A stretch of DNA of 64,000 nt from Meghimatium bilineatum (taxonomy: Eukaryota > Mollusca > Gastropoda > Stylommatophora > Philomycidae). Shown here one piece after another: positions 34,501-45,262 of this stretch (positions within the stretch are counted from its first letter, which is position 1; each line of letters opens with the position of its first letter). The stretch is taken from contig CM067317.1 of NCBI GenBank assembly GCA_034231615.1, forward strand, positions 46,061,876 through 46,125,875, read 5' to 3'. The position numbers and the translations under genes were made by a program. Under the pieces are notes generated by a model that saw only the letters and a program-made list of their open reading frames with translations, searched no databases and was not told where the DNA came from.

Positions 34501-37500
34501 CAGCAGTTAGGTACAGTAACCACTTCTCTTGGACGGCTGACCGACTATACTATACTACTGTTATGGTTACAGATGTCCACCATTCAGTGGAATGGTAGAG
34601 GCACGGAAATGTATTAATTACCAACACCAATGTCGGATGTATTGGGCCAGCGGCGCATACACAACGTCTACATAACACATTTCCGTTCTCTAGACTACGT
34701 CGTATTGTAAATTTTGTAGGACCACTGTTCTAAGACAGACCCGGTGGGGGTTTGAGAAAGAACGCTCTAGAAGTAGTTTGAAGTATCTAAAATTTGAAGT
34801 GTGGCGTAGCAATACCGTATCATGCCATGCATATCATAAAAGTCGACTAATAAGAGTTGGTCGTGATGGAAGCTACCCATCAAGTAGACGTCCAAAGTGA
34901 CAGAGAATGTGTTTCTGAAGTCGGATGTATCCGCACGAACGCCAAAAATAGGACATTAGCTAAGCCTGCTGGGCCAGAAAAATAATTTGGCGAGCTTGAT
35001 TTGACACACGGACCGTATTTGGCGCAAAACTGATGTGCAATGTGCTGCCATTAGACATACCTTTACTATAGGTGCAAATTGTCTTCCGTGCACCCTCCAC
35101 CGGTGTCAAAATAAAAGTACCGGTAATTAATTCTCTGATAATTCACTTACGTTTTATCGTCATGCTTCGCATTCCGTTCTCCGGACTGCATCCTGTCAAC
35201 TTGCAGAAGTATGAGAACGAACGCAGCAAATAAGAAGAAATACTGGGATCCTTGCGTGAAGTTACGGAGGTACGTGCTATGAGTGGTACTCTCGACAGGC
35301 GACTTGCAGATTCTTTGAAAATTGGCAACCTAAGTAAAATTAAGTCAGTCCTCTACACCTTGTCAACTCTTTATTTCTATTACACATACACATGACCGTA
35401 GATATAAATTAGGTAGGGGAGGGGGAGGGGTGTATTTATATTTTTTTTACTTGTTTCTGAATACAATATGCCATTAACTGTTTACTTGTTTCTGAATATA
35501 ATATACCATTAACTGTTTTACTTGTTTCTGAATACAATATGCCATTAACTGTTTACTTGTTTCTGAATACAATATGTCATTCACTGTTTTACTTGTTTCT
35601 AAATACAATATAACATTACCGTAATTGTTTTATTTATTTCTGAATACAATATGTCATTCACTGTTTTACTTGTTTCTAAATACAATATGTCATTCACTGT
35701 TTTAGTTGTTTCTAAATACAATATGTCATTCACTGTTTTAGTTGGTTTTGAATACAACATGTCATTAACTATTTTATTTGTTTCTGAATACAATATGTCA
35801 TTCACTGTTTTACTTGCTTTTGAATACAATATGTCATTCACTGTTTTACGAAGGGGATGTTTTACTTGTTTCTAAATACAATTAAGACTTTAAGAAGGGG
35901 GTGTGTTAACCCCCACAATCTCCCTCTTACAAACGGTCCTGCACACAAATGATATAGGACGATAGATGAAGAATACAATACACATCCCACAGAACATTAT
36001 ATGACAACTTTGTTTTCACAGTTAAAATCTTACGCCATCTTGGTGGAGGGAAACTCCACAACTTGCAAGTCATACACCTTACAACAAAGTCAAGTGATGT
36101 ACAAATGTTTACCACGTAAGTACATTTTAAATGTGTAATACGTAAATACATTTCAAATGTCTCTATCTATCTATTTATCTATTCGCTAAATCCTTTATTG
36201 CCTTTCAGCGTCAGGGGTAGAAGAGTTTTCTGGAGATGACTCGTGTGTGTGCTGAGTATATTGTGGAATTTGTCGCCTCTTTTTTTCGGTGATCCATCGT
36301 TTTTGTGGTCGGCCACTAAGTCTGCCTTCACTGTATCCGTGTAGCATAGCTTGCTGTGGTATGCTGTATAATGGTAGTCTGCTGATGTGTGCAAACCATT
36401 TGATCTGTTGTCTCTTAATGTATTCCAAGATTGGGGCGGTGCCGGTTCTTTGTCTAATGTCCTCATTCCTCACTCTGACTCATTTCTTATAACGATATTT
36501 CTAGGATATTTCTAGCATACCATTTCAGCTGTCACAAGTTTACGATTGTCTTGTGCTATCGTCCATGTTCGGCATTCCAAATGTATACCAAGTAAATGTA
36601 TTTCAAATTTATATCACGTAAATACATTATAAATTTATACCATGTATTAATTTATTCCACATCTTTACCCCAGTAAATGCATTTCAAACGTTCGCAAGAG
36701 CTGTAACATTCCATATATTTACATTCCACATATTTACATAGTAAGTACATTACACATATTTACATCGTAAGTACATTCCACATATTTAAATCGTAAGTAC
36801 ATTTCACATATTTACATCGTAAGTACATTCCGGTAACAAAAATGGCGTAGAAAATGAATGTGTTTTATTTTGTGTGCTTTTCGGTAAATGGGATTTTCCC
36901 ATGAAAGCAACGGCAAACTACATAAGCAATGTTCTCAGTTTAAATAAAACAGTAGCAAAGAAAATCGCTGCTTGCGAAATGAGATGCTACAGAAGATTTT
37001 TACGTTTACCATGGACAGTTAGAAATGTAAATCAAGAAGTGTTAAGATTCATTAAACGTGGAAGAGGGTTGGCTCCTTAACATCATCATAGCAAGAAAAA
37101 TGAGGTTTTTTTTATCATATAAAGAGATACTGCAGCATGGAAAGATTAATAGCTGAGTTAACGGCAACAGGGGAAGCGGGCACCCAAGACAATGATGGTG
37201 CAGTGATATATCAGATTGCTTAAACATGTCTCTAGTTGCGGCATGTAAACTCGCCTATAATCACGGAGTGTTCTGAGTGTTCACGCTCGCAATTCCTGGG
37301 GTTCTCAAACAATTTTAGGACATGCAATGTAAAATGTGATGTGACACGCAGAATTCACTTCGGGTAGGGAGATATGAACTATGGATAACACATAAAGAGA
37401 TAAAACTTCAGTGTCTGTCAACAACCAAACGCACTAGAGATGTGAGGGCTGGGGCAACACCCTTTCTTTTTCTACTGTTATTGTGAACTTTGTTTACGAT

Positions 37501-40500
37501 CTGTATTCCGACTGACCATTTATTTTGAGCATGATTTAGTTCTACCTATCAGTGCAATATTACTCGATAACATTATTTCGTTATTTAGATAAGTAATCTT
37601 GTCTTTTATTATACTCTAGATTTTGCTTTTAATTTTACTTCTTCTCCGTCGAAGACGTATGTGTCGGGCCATTGGCGCAAATAAAGCGGCGGCACAACGC
37701 ATTTCCACTGTGTGGATTATATCATGCTGGAAATCTAGTAGGAAAATGTTCCTGTTACAAGATAGATCCAGCGGGAGCTTGAGAATGAACGCTAAAGAGG
37801 AATACTCTTCTTAACTTGTTGTACTTGTATTCCGTCTTCTTTTTCTTTCTCTCATCCCTTCTTTATTATCTACTTTTGCTCCTCTATGTTCTTATTGATT
37901 CTTGATTAGAAACTGGCCTCACAGCACGTGGGGCATTCCCATAAGTGCTCCGCCCTCTATTCCAACAGACATCCAACTCAATGGTATTTCGAGTCTAATG
38001 TCGCCGAAACAGACGTAGACATCAGGGCACAACTCTGGCCTTGCGACAGGTTTCTCTGTTCTTCCTCCCACCCACGTCGTGCACGTAACTAGTTCAAGCA
38101 CAACGTCGGTCTGTCGGAACAACATGGTAACTGTTATCGAAGATTACGACTACGGGATTGTATAGATGACATGTCATGAAGCTTCTATAAGAAGTTAACC
38201 CCAATATAAAGGCATGTCATACACTAAGGTTTTCTGTTGCATGGTTGGTTTGTCTAGTGGGCCATTGGTGAGACCAACAGACGCAACCGCATGCACTGCT
38301 CCTCTATGTAATATATACATACATGCCCCTCTATGTATCATATCATATTATGTGTCCTTTTTTGTAATATCCATTTTGTTGTTGCCTATTTGTGTCCCGA
38401 TGAAGACCTTTGAGTCAAAATGTCTGTATTTGTGGACGTTGTCAGGATCGTAAAAACGTTTCCATTGAGGTATGGTTTTACCTGAAAAAGGTATTTCGTC
38501 ATTTTTCTACACTAAACCCTCTTTATTAGAAAAATGTGATGATCTTCATGAGAAAAATTGCCAATTTAGGGGCACCTACGTTTTGGCTACTTTTTTAGTA
38601 TTAAAAATCATGTTACGATTTGCTAAGCCTCCCTCCCGTTATCTACGTGCTTAGATGTTGTTACTGTGTTATGTTCTTTGATATTGGCAACACTCCTTAC
38701 ATATTTCTATTCTTTTCTTATGATTCTATGTTTCGTGCCTATTACAGAACGTTGTACTCACTGCCACTCTGTAATTATTTCAGTTCTGTGAAAGCTGCCA
38801 TCTCCCTCAGCTTCTCCTAGTGTCATGTTCAGAAGGTCTTCGATGTCATGTGTCCATCGTTGTTGTGGTTTGCCTCTTGTTCTCTTTAGTGAAAGTTTTA
38901 CCTCCATGATTAATGTTTCTAAAACATTGTGTCTCTTTATATGTCCGAAATATTTTAGCTTGTGTCTCTTTATATGTCCGAAATATTTTAGCTTGTGTCT
39001 CTTTATATGTCCGAAATATGTTAGCTTGTGTCTCTTTATATGTCCGAAATATTTTAGCTTGCGTTTTTTTTATATCACCGAAGAGCGAGTCTTCTTCTAT
39101 GCTCAGGTTGTTGCAGCCATCTGTGTTGTTTCGTCTTTCTGTCCATGATATTCTTAGACTTACGTAAAACACCGGTTTATATATCGCTTCAATGAGACAC
39201 GACAGACTATAGCTAAAACTAGTAGGTAATGATGCGCACACAAGAAATAATAAAAATTACAATACACACACCACATTCAACGTTTCAACCAAAACGTCTT
39301 TAACAAGACACAAACAAAACATCAAAAGACGACGAATGGAAAAATTATCACAACATCCAACGGAAATATGGAAATGAGATTCCGGAAGGTCAGAAAGTAC
39401 ATAAAAAAGGTAAATATATGTGGAAACGAGACGAACAAAAAGATAAGTAAATGACGGAACAAAAAGAATTAAGACAAAGACCACACCAACCCATTACCAA
39501 CGCAGTTACCTTGTAATAATATTCTTAGGACCTTTCTAAAACATTTCATTTCTAACATATTTATTTTCCTTATGATTAACATCTATATTATCGTGTTTTT
39601 TTCTTCACGACAGCATACGCCAAACTAGTCAATACAGCTACTGGGTATCTGCATTATATTACTGCAAACCGGATGTACATACAAACATGGGACATTGAAT
39701 CTGATTCTGATATTGTCTATAGAGTTGTATTCTCTGTGGTTGGTGGACAGCCTTTCTGGCCAATCATGTCTCAGGAGTTTGGTAAGTTGCCCAATCATTG
39801 ATTAAGGAATGTAGTGAGTTGATCATTAATTGTCTCAAGATTATAGTATTTATAAACCGACCAATCAGTGTCGCAGGAATATGGAAGCTCATATAATGAC
39901 CAATCGCAATCCCAGTAATGTAGTGATATATTAACCAATCTCCAGCTCACGGATGTGGTAAGTTGACCAATCATTGCTTAAAGAATGTAGTGAGTTGATC
40001 AATTGTTGTCCCACGAATACAATATTTATAATCTGACCAATCATTATCTCGGGAATATTATAAACACATTTAGTCACCAATCATTATCTCGGAAATATAA
40101 GCCCACATAGTGATCAATCATTATCGAGTCAGATGACTGTGGACAGACATGATAACCATGTGGACAGACGTGATAACCATGTGGACAGACGTGATAACCA
40201 TGTGGACAGACATCATCCTGCAAGTCCTGAAAATATCCTGCAAGTCTGCAGAACACTAAACAAAAGAGATAAGTATATTATTCTTGAATAAATTACATGT
40301 ATGTCTATAGCACATTTAGTCAAGAAAATTGTATTTGTTGTGTAGACAAAGTTAAAGAAATACATACAGGACGATGGAGACAAGAAAATATGTAACAAAA
40401 ATAAATGACCATTTGAGGAGACGGTTGGTTTTAGAAAACCTATGTACATAATTAATTAGGACATCATTCGTCGTTACGTTTTTAATTATTGTCGTGTTTT

Positions 40501-43500
40501 TCGCTGTCACTTTTTATATAATTGGAAGTGACCTGACAATAATAGCCAAGGCGATTCCAAGTACGAGTATATAAAAGTGAAAAACGAAATCTAGACAATA
40601 ATACAAAACATTACCAATAAAGTCCTAATTAATTTTGTACACAGGTTTTATAGTATTTTCGAAGGTCACGTCTTTTGAGTTTACAAAACTTGACATAGCA
40701 GAACTCATCCTTACAGCAGGTACCCGAAACAATCACGTGACCGTTGGGGTGCAAAGGGAACGCATTGCTCTAGGCGGACCCAGGGTTAGCAGATAACCAA
40801 GATCCCAAATGTACCTCCACGCGGTGCACCCTGGAAACAGAAATACAGCAGCTCGAGCTGATTCTGGCCAAATCTTTTGGGGATCGTGTCCGAGAATGTG
40901 GAGGTAGCAGATGGAAAGAGATTTGACTGCACAAAAGACAGACAATATCTCCGACACCACCAGTATCACCACATATAGCGACACTGTCTACATACAGTGA
41001 AGCTAGTCAGTCCAGTCCGAACATTGGAGGGACGGCCAATGTAAAATGCATGTAAAGGTAGATGCATGGCGAGAGACAAAAAAGATTTCATACCGAGTAC
41101 AATGAAACAATGAAAGGGCAGAACAGCGCTAGAGGGCAGCGCGAACTGCAAATAGAAAGTGAAAAGTCCATAGGAAAGGGGAATTACAAGCTCCGTCAGC
41201 TCGAGGCGAGCTTCTAGTTACCTGTGTTCCTTACAGACAGAGCCCCAGGCCCATTCATTGGCGTTTGGTAAAGCAAGAAGACCTAATCCAACTCTAATGT
41301 CGAGCCTTTCTAAACCGGAAATATGCTCGCGAAGAGAAAGGGTTCCGTACCCGATGGGCTTAGGCAAGAAAGGGACAACGATGGTAGTCCTGGTCCAACT
41401 CTAATGTCAAGGTTTCCTATACCGGAAGTAAACTTGAAGAGAGAAAGGGTTCAGTACCTGATGGGCTCAGGCGCTATTGGGACAAGGACGCCTTGCTCTC
41501 AAACGCGTGGTGTGAGACTCGATCTTGGACAAGGGGTACACGATGTCGGTGAATGACACTTCGGCTAAGAGGGCGAAAGAGCCAGGGTCCAACTCCTCTG
41601 TTGAGTTCTTCCCCTTAAGGAACCAGGCTCACGGATGAGAAACGGTTCAGTACCCAATGGGCACAGGCACAGCACGTCCAATTACACAAGGCAAGTTCAT
41701 AGACAGTGGAACACCTCGTTCGAGTCAGACGAGAGCAAAAAATCGTCTTGGCGAAGAGTCTCCACTACGCGTGCTTGGAGACATATATAGAGGCTGTCAC
41801 AGGCTAAGGGTAGCCCACCCGAATTGTCAAGGCATGCCGAAATCGGATGTGCTAGGCCTACAAGGCGCATAACGGTGGCACAACGTAATCACGCTCCCGG
41901 CGAAAATCGCACGGATATCCGTGATGGTTACAATGGAGCGAACGAAAAACAAAACAAACAAACAAACGTGACTGTTATCTGTATGTAAAAGTTAACAATA
42001 TCCATTTATGGCGCCCTCGAGAACTGGCCTAGTAACGTCATTCCCGAATGTTTTCTTCCTCTGATAACCTTCATTCATTGTTGACGGGAAATATGTTTAT
42101 ACGTCACAAAAGTACACATAAGGAAATACGAGGTCAGTAGTTGTAACTATGCCTAAAGCGACAACACAATATTAAATTTATGTAAGTTGTAGAGGATTGT
42201 CTTAAAGTTCGTTGATAAGAGATGGGGGTTTAAGGTGTTGAAATCCCCTATCCCTTCCCCTTAGCAAATAAGAACATGACTTTTAGTACTAGGGACTTAG
42301 CCAAGAGGTCGGTAACTTATCTTCATCAGCATTGATGAAGGTAGAAATTCCCGGATTCTATATTGTACCCCTTGACCCTGACAGGATCTGGGTATATGGA
42401 TTTATGTGGATGTACGGATGAGTTCAGATGAAGAATTGCAAGATCACATAACCATACTCAACGAAAGTTGTCTCAATCTCAACATGAATACCAACACAGA
42501 AAAAACAACAGAAGTGATTGTCTATAGGAAGAAAACTGAATACAATCAACATAAAAATAAATGTTCAACAACTGAAACAAGTTTAGGAATTTAAATATCT
42601 AGGAGCATGTTTACAGCCGATAGAAGAATGAACAGAGAGCTCGATAACAAGAATTCAAAAAGCCAACTACTTAAATTATTAACTTACACAAATGTTGAAA
42701 CACACATCTATCCCGACGGAAACAAAAAGGCAAATCATAAATTCAATATTCATCCCAACATTCTGTTTTCAATGTCAGACATAATGAATATTGCAAGAGA
42801 AAAGGAGAACATCAACATACAGATAAATAATAAACAACTAAAACAAGTAGATGAATTCAAATATCTGGGCAGCACATTGAGATATGACAACAAACAAGAA
42901 GCAGAAATAAACGCAAGATGTAATAAGGCCTGTCAGATCATTGGTCAATTAACACCTTTACTAAGAAACAAAGATATTACACTAGAAACAAAGAAAGCGC
43001 TTTTCAACACCATTTTCTTACCAACATTGTGTTATCAGTGTCAAACTTGGACATTAGATTCTAGAACGATTCCATAAGATTAACACCACTGAAATGAAAT
43101 GTGTGAGGCATATCATTGGAGTTAGTTTGAGAGACAAAATCAGGAATGAAGCACTAAGGAAACAATTAGGGATCAAGCCAACAATAGAATACATACAGAA
43201 ACAACAAGTTAAATGGTACGGCCACATAACCAGACAGAAAGAGCAAAGTATTATCCAAAAAACACTTAACAAACGATACGAAAACTATTGGACCTATTGG
43301 ACGCCCTCGTAAAAGGTGGATAGATAGTGTATTAGAGACACTCGGAAATATAACAGCAGAGGAGGCACATAGAAGGGCAAAAGACCGTACACTCACTCTC
43401 CCCTCAACACCGAAAGGTAGATGAGGACAGAAAGAAGAAGAAGAAAAAAAAATGTCAGACATGGACACTAACTAAAGAACAAGAGAGAAAGCTTAATTCG

Positions 43501-45262
43501 TGTGAAATGAGATGTCTAAGAAAAGCAGCAAACAGAACAAGAAGAGATCATGTGAGAAATGAGATTACAAGAACTGTTGGAACAACATCAGTGGTCAAAT
43601 ATATTGAAAAACTGAGACTGAAATGGTTCGGTCACCTAATGAGAATGAACAGTTATTGGCCATCGGCAAGAGGATACAACATGAAAATGGAAACAGCAAG
43701 ATACAGAGGCAGACAAGAAGAAGGAGTTACCAACGTTCGGATACGACAGAGTATTACTGCGTATCAAGTGAACAAACTTGACACAGCCCGAAAACCGATC
43801 GTCATTAAATCCTGCGACACCTCACAGCATAAGCAGAGAAAAGACAATATACGGATGCTGATGTACATAGCAAAGAAATATGTCTACCCTCATATGGGAA
43901 AACATGTATACAAAATACATCATTATAATCGTTCCATAAACATGAAATAAGACTATACTCACTAATGCATTGATAAAGTTGACAATATTCAAAGACTTGG
44001 AAGAAAGGAATATTTTAAAAAATGAGAACATGCGACACCAGTCTCAAACAACACATGTATGAAAGGCTTGTAATTGGCAACACCGATACGTGCCCATGTG
44101 ATTGATCTGCAGAAAACACAAAACATATTTTAGAGAAGTGCCCACTGTACTACACCTCTTGTTTAGTGCTACGAACTAGTAAGACGAACCTCCATCGTGG
44201 TAGAGGTGAATCTCTCTATAGCGCATCCTTTTATAACAAATCTCCCTCAACAACAACACTTTTCAAAGTTTCCATTTATATTTATTCTTGATTGTTTGTA
44301 CTGTATATAGAGACACTCGGTTATTACATACATATTTTATCGGTCCGGATCAAGTCGTTATAACGGGATTTGATTGTAACATTATAACTTATCTGATAAT
44401 ACGTGTCAACTAGTATGGATTTTCCGTATTTATATAGAAAATACTCGGGTTTCATAAATATTGCCCATATTGGTCTTTAATATTTACCTTCAGTAGAGTA
44501 CAATTGTACAGAGAGCAATGGCAAGCTACTTCTTCTTCTGCGTTCAGCATCCGTGTTCAAATTATATTGCCAGGCCTGTCATCAGGGTGAAGTCCACTGT
44601 CTTCTCCAGGTCAGAGCGGCTGCCCCATAGCTTTTGCCGCAAGTCTGTATCCTCTGTCTAGGTTTGCTGTCTCTGCTCTTTGTATGTTGGCAATCCAGAT
44701 GTATGTGTTCAAGAGTTTGAGTTGCGGATCCACGTGGTCATTCATTTGTGTATGAGATCCTCTATCGGTAAAGGTGACCCAACAGCCTGCAGTGGCTTGT
44801 TCTAAGGTGACATTTTGATATCAAAATAAAACTCAAGTAGTCTTCAACAAGGTGCCATATGACTGTTAATGTCCAAAATACTTTATTTCTTTTAATCTTA
44901 TTTTCTTTCATACAAAGTGTTAAAACCTCTTTGCTATTTTTTTCTTCTTCCCATTACGTTCTCCCTATTATTCTATATATCCGCATCTCAAAGGCACCAA
45001 TCTTGTCTTGTTTAAGAGCTAATCACTCGAGATTACCAGGGTTCGACAAGAAGAAGAAGAGCCAGACATCAATATAGAATAGATGTCGAATTTTATAATT
45101 AGTAAAATTAAATTTTATATGTGTTTTCTTGCAGGTTACCACGGCACCAACAACATGTACTTGTACGTAAACCCTGCACCAACCATCGCCAACCAGAGTG
45201 TCTTTACGATTCCAGCCTCATGTATTCAACACGAAGTCAACATTAAACCAATCATTGGCTAG
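31395..45262 (+). CDS. Ependymin-related secreted protein, complete, five exons
   Basis: Exons 31395-31514, 32927-33019, 36022-36115, 39614-39781 and 45135-45262 join in phase (603 nt) to 200 residues. All introns are GT-AG. Residues 1-18 form a signal peptide (hydrophobic 2-16, cleavage likely after G18). Four cysteines (25, 86, 100, 188) match the ependymin-family pattern: C-Y-P-P-L-F near the N-terminus, C-K-S-Y-T-L-(7)-C-L-P-P in the middle, and S-V-F-T-I-P-A-S-C at the end. N82-S-T and N178-Q-S are N-glycosylation sequons. The family comprises small secreted or lysosomal glycoproteins of the LolA-like fold that bind hydrophobic ligands; they are expanded in molluscs, and the ligand here is unknown. 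There is a TATA box at 31292 and an AATAAA at 45602. The introns (1.4, 3.0, 3.5, 5.4 kb) are mostly repeats. Family assignment rests on recognised motifs, not a search. Confidence 0.88.
31545..31812. repeat. Minisatellite, 40 bp unit, ~6 copies (intron 1)
   Basis: GGAAATCTAGACTAGACTTG, TTATTACGGTATTAGAAATA. Its motif CTAGACTAGACTTGTTA is shared with the array at 32105-32410. Confidence 0.93.
31915..32095 (+). mobile_element. tRNA-like SINE (intron 1)
   Basis: GCTTTGTGGTACACTGC resembles an A box and GAGTTCGATCCTCGCC a B box, 35-40 bp apart. The body runs to about 32095. It separates two related minisatellites. Not a folded functional tRNA. Confidence 0.5.
32105..32410. repeat. Minisatellite, 40 bp unit, ~7 copies (intron 1)
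   Basis: GGTAGGACATCTAGACTAGA, CTTGTTAATATGATATCGAA, decaying to the right. Confidence 0.9.
32445..32620 (+). mobile_element. SINE family A, 5' fragment (intron 1)
   Basis: GGGTCCGAAAAGAAGTAAAG and CATGTATGTCGTAAGAGGTGA blocks; the tail is absent. Confidence 0.65.
32775..32885. repeat. CATCAT/CACCACC-rich low-complexity tract (intron 1)
   Basis: ATCATCATTATTATCG and CCACCACCATCATCATTATC runs just before exon 2. Confidence 0.7.
32927..33019 (+). CDS. Ependymin-related gene, exon 2 (residues 41-71)
   Basis: Acceptor TTTCCACAG|GAC, donor GCTAAT|GTAAGT; 31 codons, phase 0 both ends, containing the R-Y-V-H-D-F segment. Confidence 0.85.
33185..33512. repeat. Minisatellite, 18 bp unit, ~18 copies (intron 2)
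   Basis: CACCAATTCTGTATAAGT repeated with variants; related to 33745-33945. Confidence 0.93.
33745..33947. repeat. Minisatellite, 18 bp unit, ~11 copies (intron 2)
   Basis: CAACAATTCTGTATAAGT (one base different from the previous array). Confidence 0.93.
34037..34330 (-). mobile_element. SINE family A, reverse (intron 2)
   Basis: CTTCTTCTGCGCTCGCTCTC tail, CTGCAGACTATCAGGATATA, and CCCTTTCGGTCTCGG at the 5' end of the element. Confidence 0.8.
34632..34772 (+). mobile_element. SINE family B (intron 2)
   Basis: AATGTCGGATGTATTGGGCC, ACACATTTCCGTTCTC, and GGGTTTGAGAAAGAACGC. Confidence 0.65.
34800..35245 (+). mobile_element. Two SINE family A pieces (intron 2)
   Basis: A 5' piece (34800-34970, with CATATCATAAAAGTCGACTA and GAAGTCGGATGTATCCG) and a 3' piece (35150-35245, with TCCGTTCTCCGGACTGCATC and GAGAACGAACGCAGCAAATA). 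Between them is unrelated sequence, so this may be one split copy or two. Confidence 0.55.
35440..35885. repeat. Minisatellite, ~36 bp unit, ~12 copies (intron 2)
   Basis: TTTACTTGTTTCTGAATACA, ATATGTCATTCACTGT; ends about 135 bp before exon 3. Confidence 0.93.
36022..36115 (+). CDS. Ependymin-related gene, exon 3 (residues 72-102 plus 1 nt)
   Basis: Acceptor TTTTCACAG|TTA, donor ACCAC|GTAAGT. Carries Cys86 and Cys100 (C-K-S-Y-T-L ... K-C-L-P) and the N82-S-T sequon. The extra C joins CA of exon 4 to encode Pro103. Confidence 0.85.
36190..36570 (-). pseudogene. LINE RT C-terminal fragment (intron 3)
   Basis: Minus strand encodes M-R-N-E-D-I-R-Q-R-T-G-T-A-P-I-L-E-Y-I and Q-I-K-W-F-A-H-I-S-R-L, then G-R-P-Q-K-R-W, the post-RT helical tail of endonuclease-type LINEs. 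One frame is open for 92 codons but lacks the rest of the protein. Confidence 0.7.
36590..36832. repeat. Minisatellite, ~26-30 bp degenerate unit (intron 3)
   Basis: ACATCGTAAGTACATTCCAC ATATTT units. The motif GTAAGTACATT recurs and looks like the exon 3 donor region (CACGTAAGTACATTT at 36114), so the array may have grown from the sequence just downstream of exon 3. Confidence 0.8.
36920..37085 (+). pseudogene. LINE RT C-terminal fragment (intron 3)
   Basis: Plus strand encodes A-C-E-M-R-C-Y-R-R-F-L-R-L-P-W-T-V-R-N, the conserved Cys-Tyr-Arg-Arg block after the RT domain. Confidence 0.7.
37645..37808 (+). mobile_element. SINE family B (intron 3)
   Basis: CGAAGACGTATGTGTCGGGC, GGCGCAAATAAAGCGGCGGC, GAGAATGAACGCTAAAG. 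Confidence 0.8.
37885..37975. repeat. Unclassified dispersed repeat (pair with 49300-49385)
   Basis: GATTCTTGATTAGAAACT followed by CACAGCACGTGGGGCA and CCCATAAGTG also occurs at 49303-49355. The open frame antisense to it (37919-38125) is not recognised. Confidence 0.55.
38205..38285 (+). repeat. Unclassified dispersed repeat (pair with 2740-2825)
   Basis: See the inverted partner near 2.8 kb; TTTTCTGTTGCATGG and GTCTAGTGGGCCATT are common. Confidence 0.6.
38800..39170 (-). pseudogene. LINE RT C-terminal fragment with internal tandem expansion
   Basis: Similarity to the 4990-5273 and 19395-19600 relics (CATCGTTGTTGTGGTTTGCC; TGTGTCTCTTTATATG). A 33 bp piece of this LINE is repeated four times at 38930-39062. 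Confidence 0.7.
38930..39062. repeat. Minisatellite, 33 bp unit, 4 copies, inside a LINE relic
   Basis: TGTGTCTCTTTATATGTCCG AAATATTTTAGCT repeated. The single-copy form is present in other LINE relics (5190-5215, 19590-19610). Confidence 0.95.
39614..39781 (+). CDS. Ependymin-related gene, exon 4 (residues 103-159)
   Basis: Acceptor CTTCACGACAG|CA, donor GAGTTTG|GTAAGT. Encodes 55 whole codons rich in beta-strand-like sequence (I-V-Y-R-V-V-F-S-V-V). Only the +2 frame is open, and it fits both neighbours. Confidence 0.87.
39785..40110. repeat. Degenerate tandem repeat (~60 bp, intron 4)
   Basis: TTGACCAATCATTGNTTAAG and TGACCAATCATTATCTCGGG-type words recur about six times. Confidence 0.6.
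40138..40218. repeat. Minisatellite, 21 bp unit, 4 copies (intron 4)
   Basis: GTGGACAGACGTGATAACCAT repeats. Confidence 0.93.
40746..41965 (+). mobile_element. 1.2 kb retroposon, copy 2, full length (intron 4)
   Basis: Starts GGGGTGCAAAGGGAACGC and ends in an A/C-rich tail (AAACAAACAAACAA). It is flanked by 11 bp direct repeats ACGTGACCGTT (40735-40745) and ACGTGACTGTT (41966-41976). It holds two ~106 bp tandem units (ACCGGAAATATGCTCGCG, GAGAAAGGGTTCCGTACC) and, near its 3' end, GAAATCGGATGTGCTAGGCC, a core shared with SINE families A and B. No conserved protein is encoded. The polarity, with the tail at right, is inferred from the tail and the SINE core. Confidence 0.85.
42235..42320. repeat. 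Unclassified dispersed repeat (pair with 14420-14555)
   Basis: CTTTTAGTACTAGGGACTTA block; in intron 4. Confidence 0.45.
42400..43435 (+). pseudogene. LINE RT post-catalytic region (intron 4)
   Basis: Plus-strand pieces encode E-E-L-Q-D-H-I-T-I-L-N (after the lost YADD), D-E-F-K-Y-L-G-S-T-L (42850-42880), L-P-T-L-C-Y-Q-C-Q-T-W-T-L (43020-43060), M-K-C-V-R-H-I-I-G-V (43094-) and Q-V-K-W-Y-G-H-I-T-R (43205-43235). The order is that of a LINE RT thumb and C-terminal tail. Several frameshifts. Ends with GAAGAAGAAGAAAA near 43435. Confidence 0.8.
43445..44170 (+). pseudogene. Further LINE C-terminal fragments (intron 4)
   Basis: 43445-43740 restarts at the C-Q-T-W-T-L block and runs through M-R-C-L-R-K-A and R-L-K-W-F-G-H-L-M-R-M, so it is a second copy of the 43050-43300 region placed head to tail. 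43950-44170 encodes a different LINE tail (S-L-K-Q-H-M-Y-E-R-L-V-I-G-N-T-D-T-C-P-C). Confidence 0.75.
44525..44830 (-). pseudogene. LINE C-terminal fragment with GAA tail (intron 4)
   Basis: Minus strand encodes Y-I-W-I-A-N-I-Q-R-A-E-T-A-N and K-L-W-G-S-R-S-D-L-E-K-T-V-D-F and ends in AGAAGAAG at about 44528, the same C-terminus as at 8640-8780. Confidence 0.7.
45135..45262 (+). CDS. Ependymin-related gene, exon 5 (residues 159-200 and stop)
   Basis: Acceptor TTTTCTTGCAG|GT; ends TAG at 45260-45262. Carries the family's C-terminal S-V-F-x-I-P-x-S-C block with Cys188 and the N178-Q-S sequon. Confidence 0.88.

Noticed and set aside
37919..38125. 67-codon minus-strand ORF with C-P-D-V-Y-V-C-F-G-D
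   Set aside because: Part overlaps a dispersed repeat and no splice sites or family could be supported.
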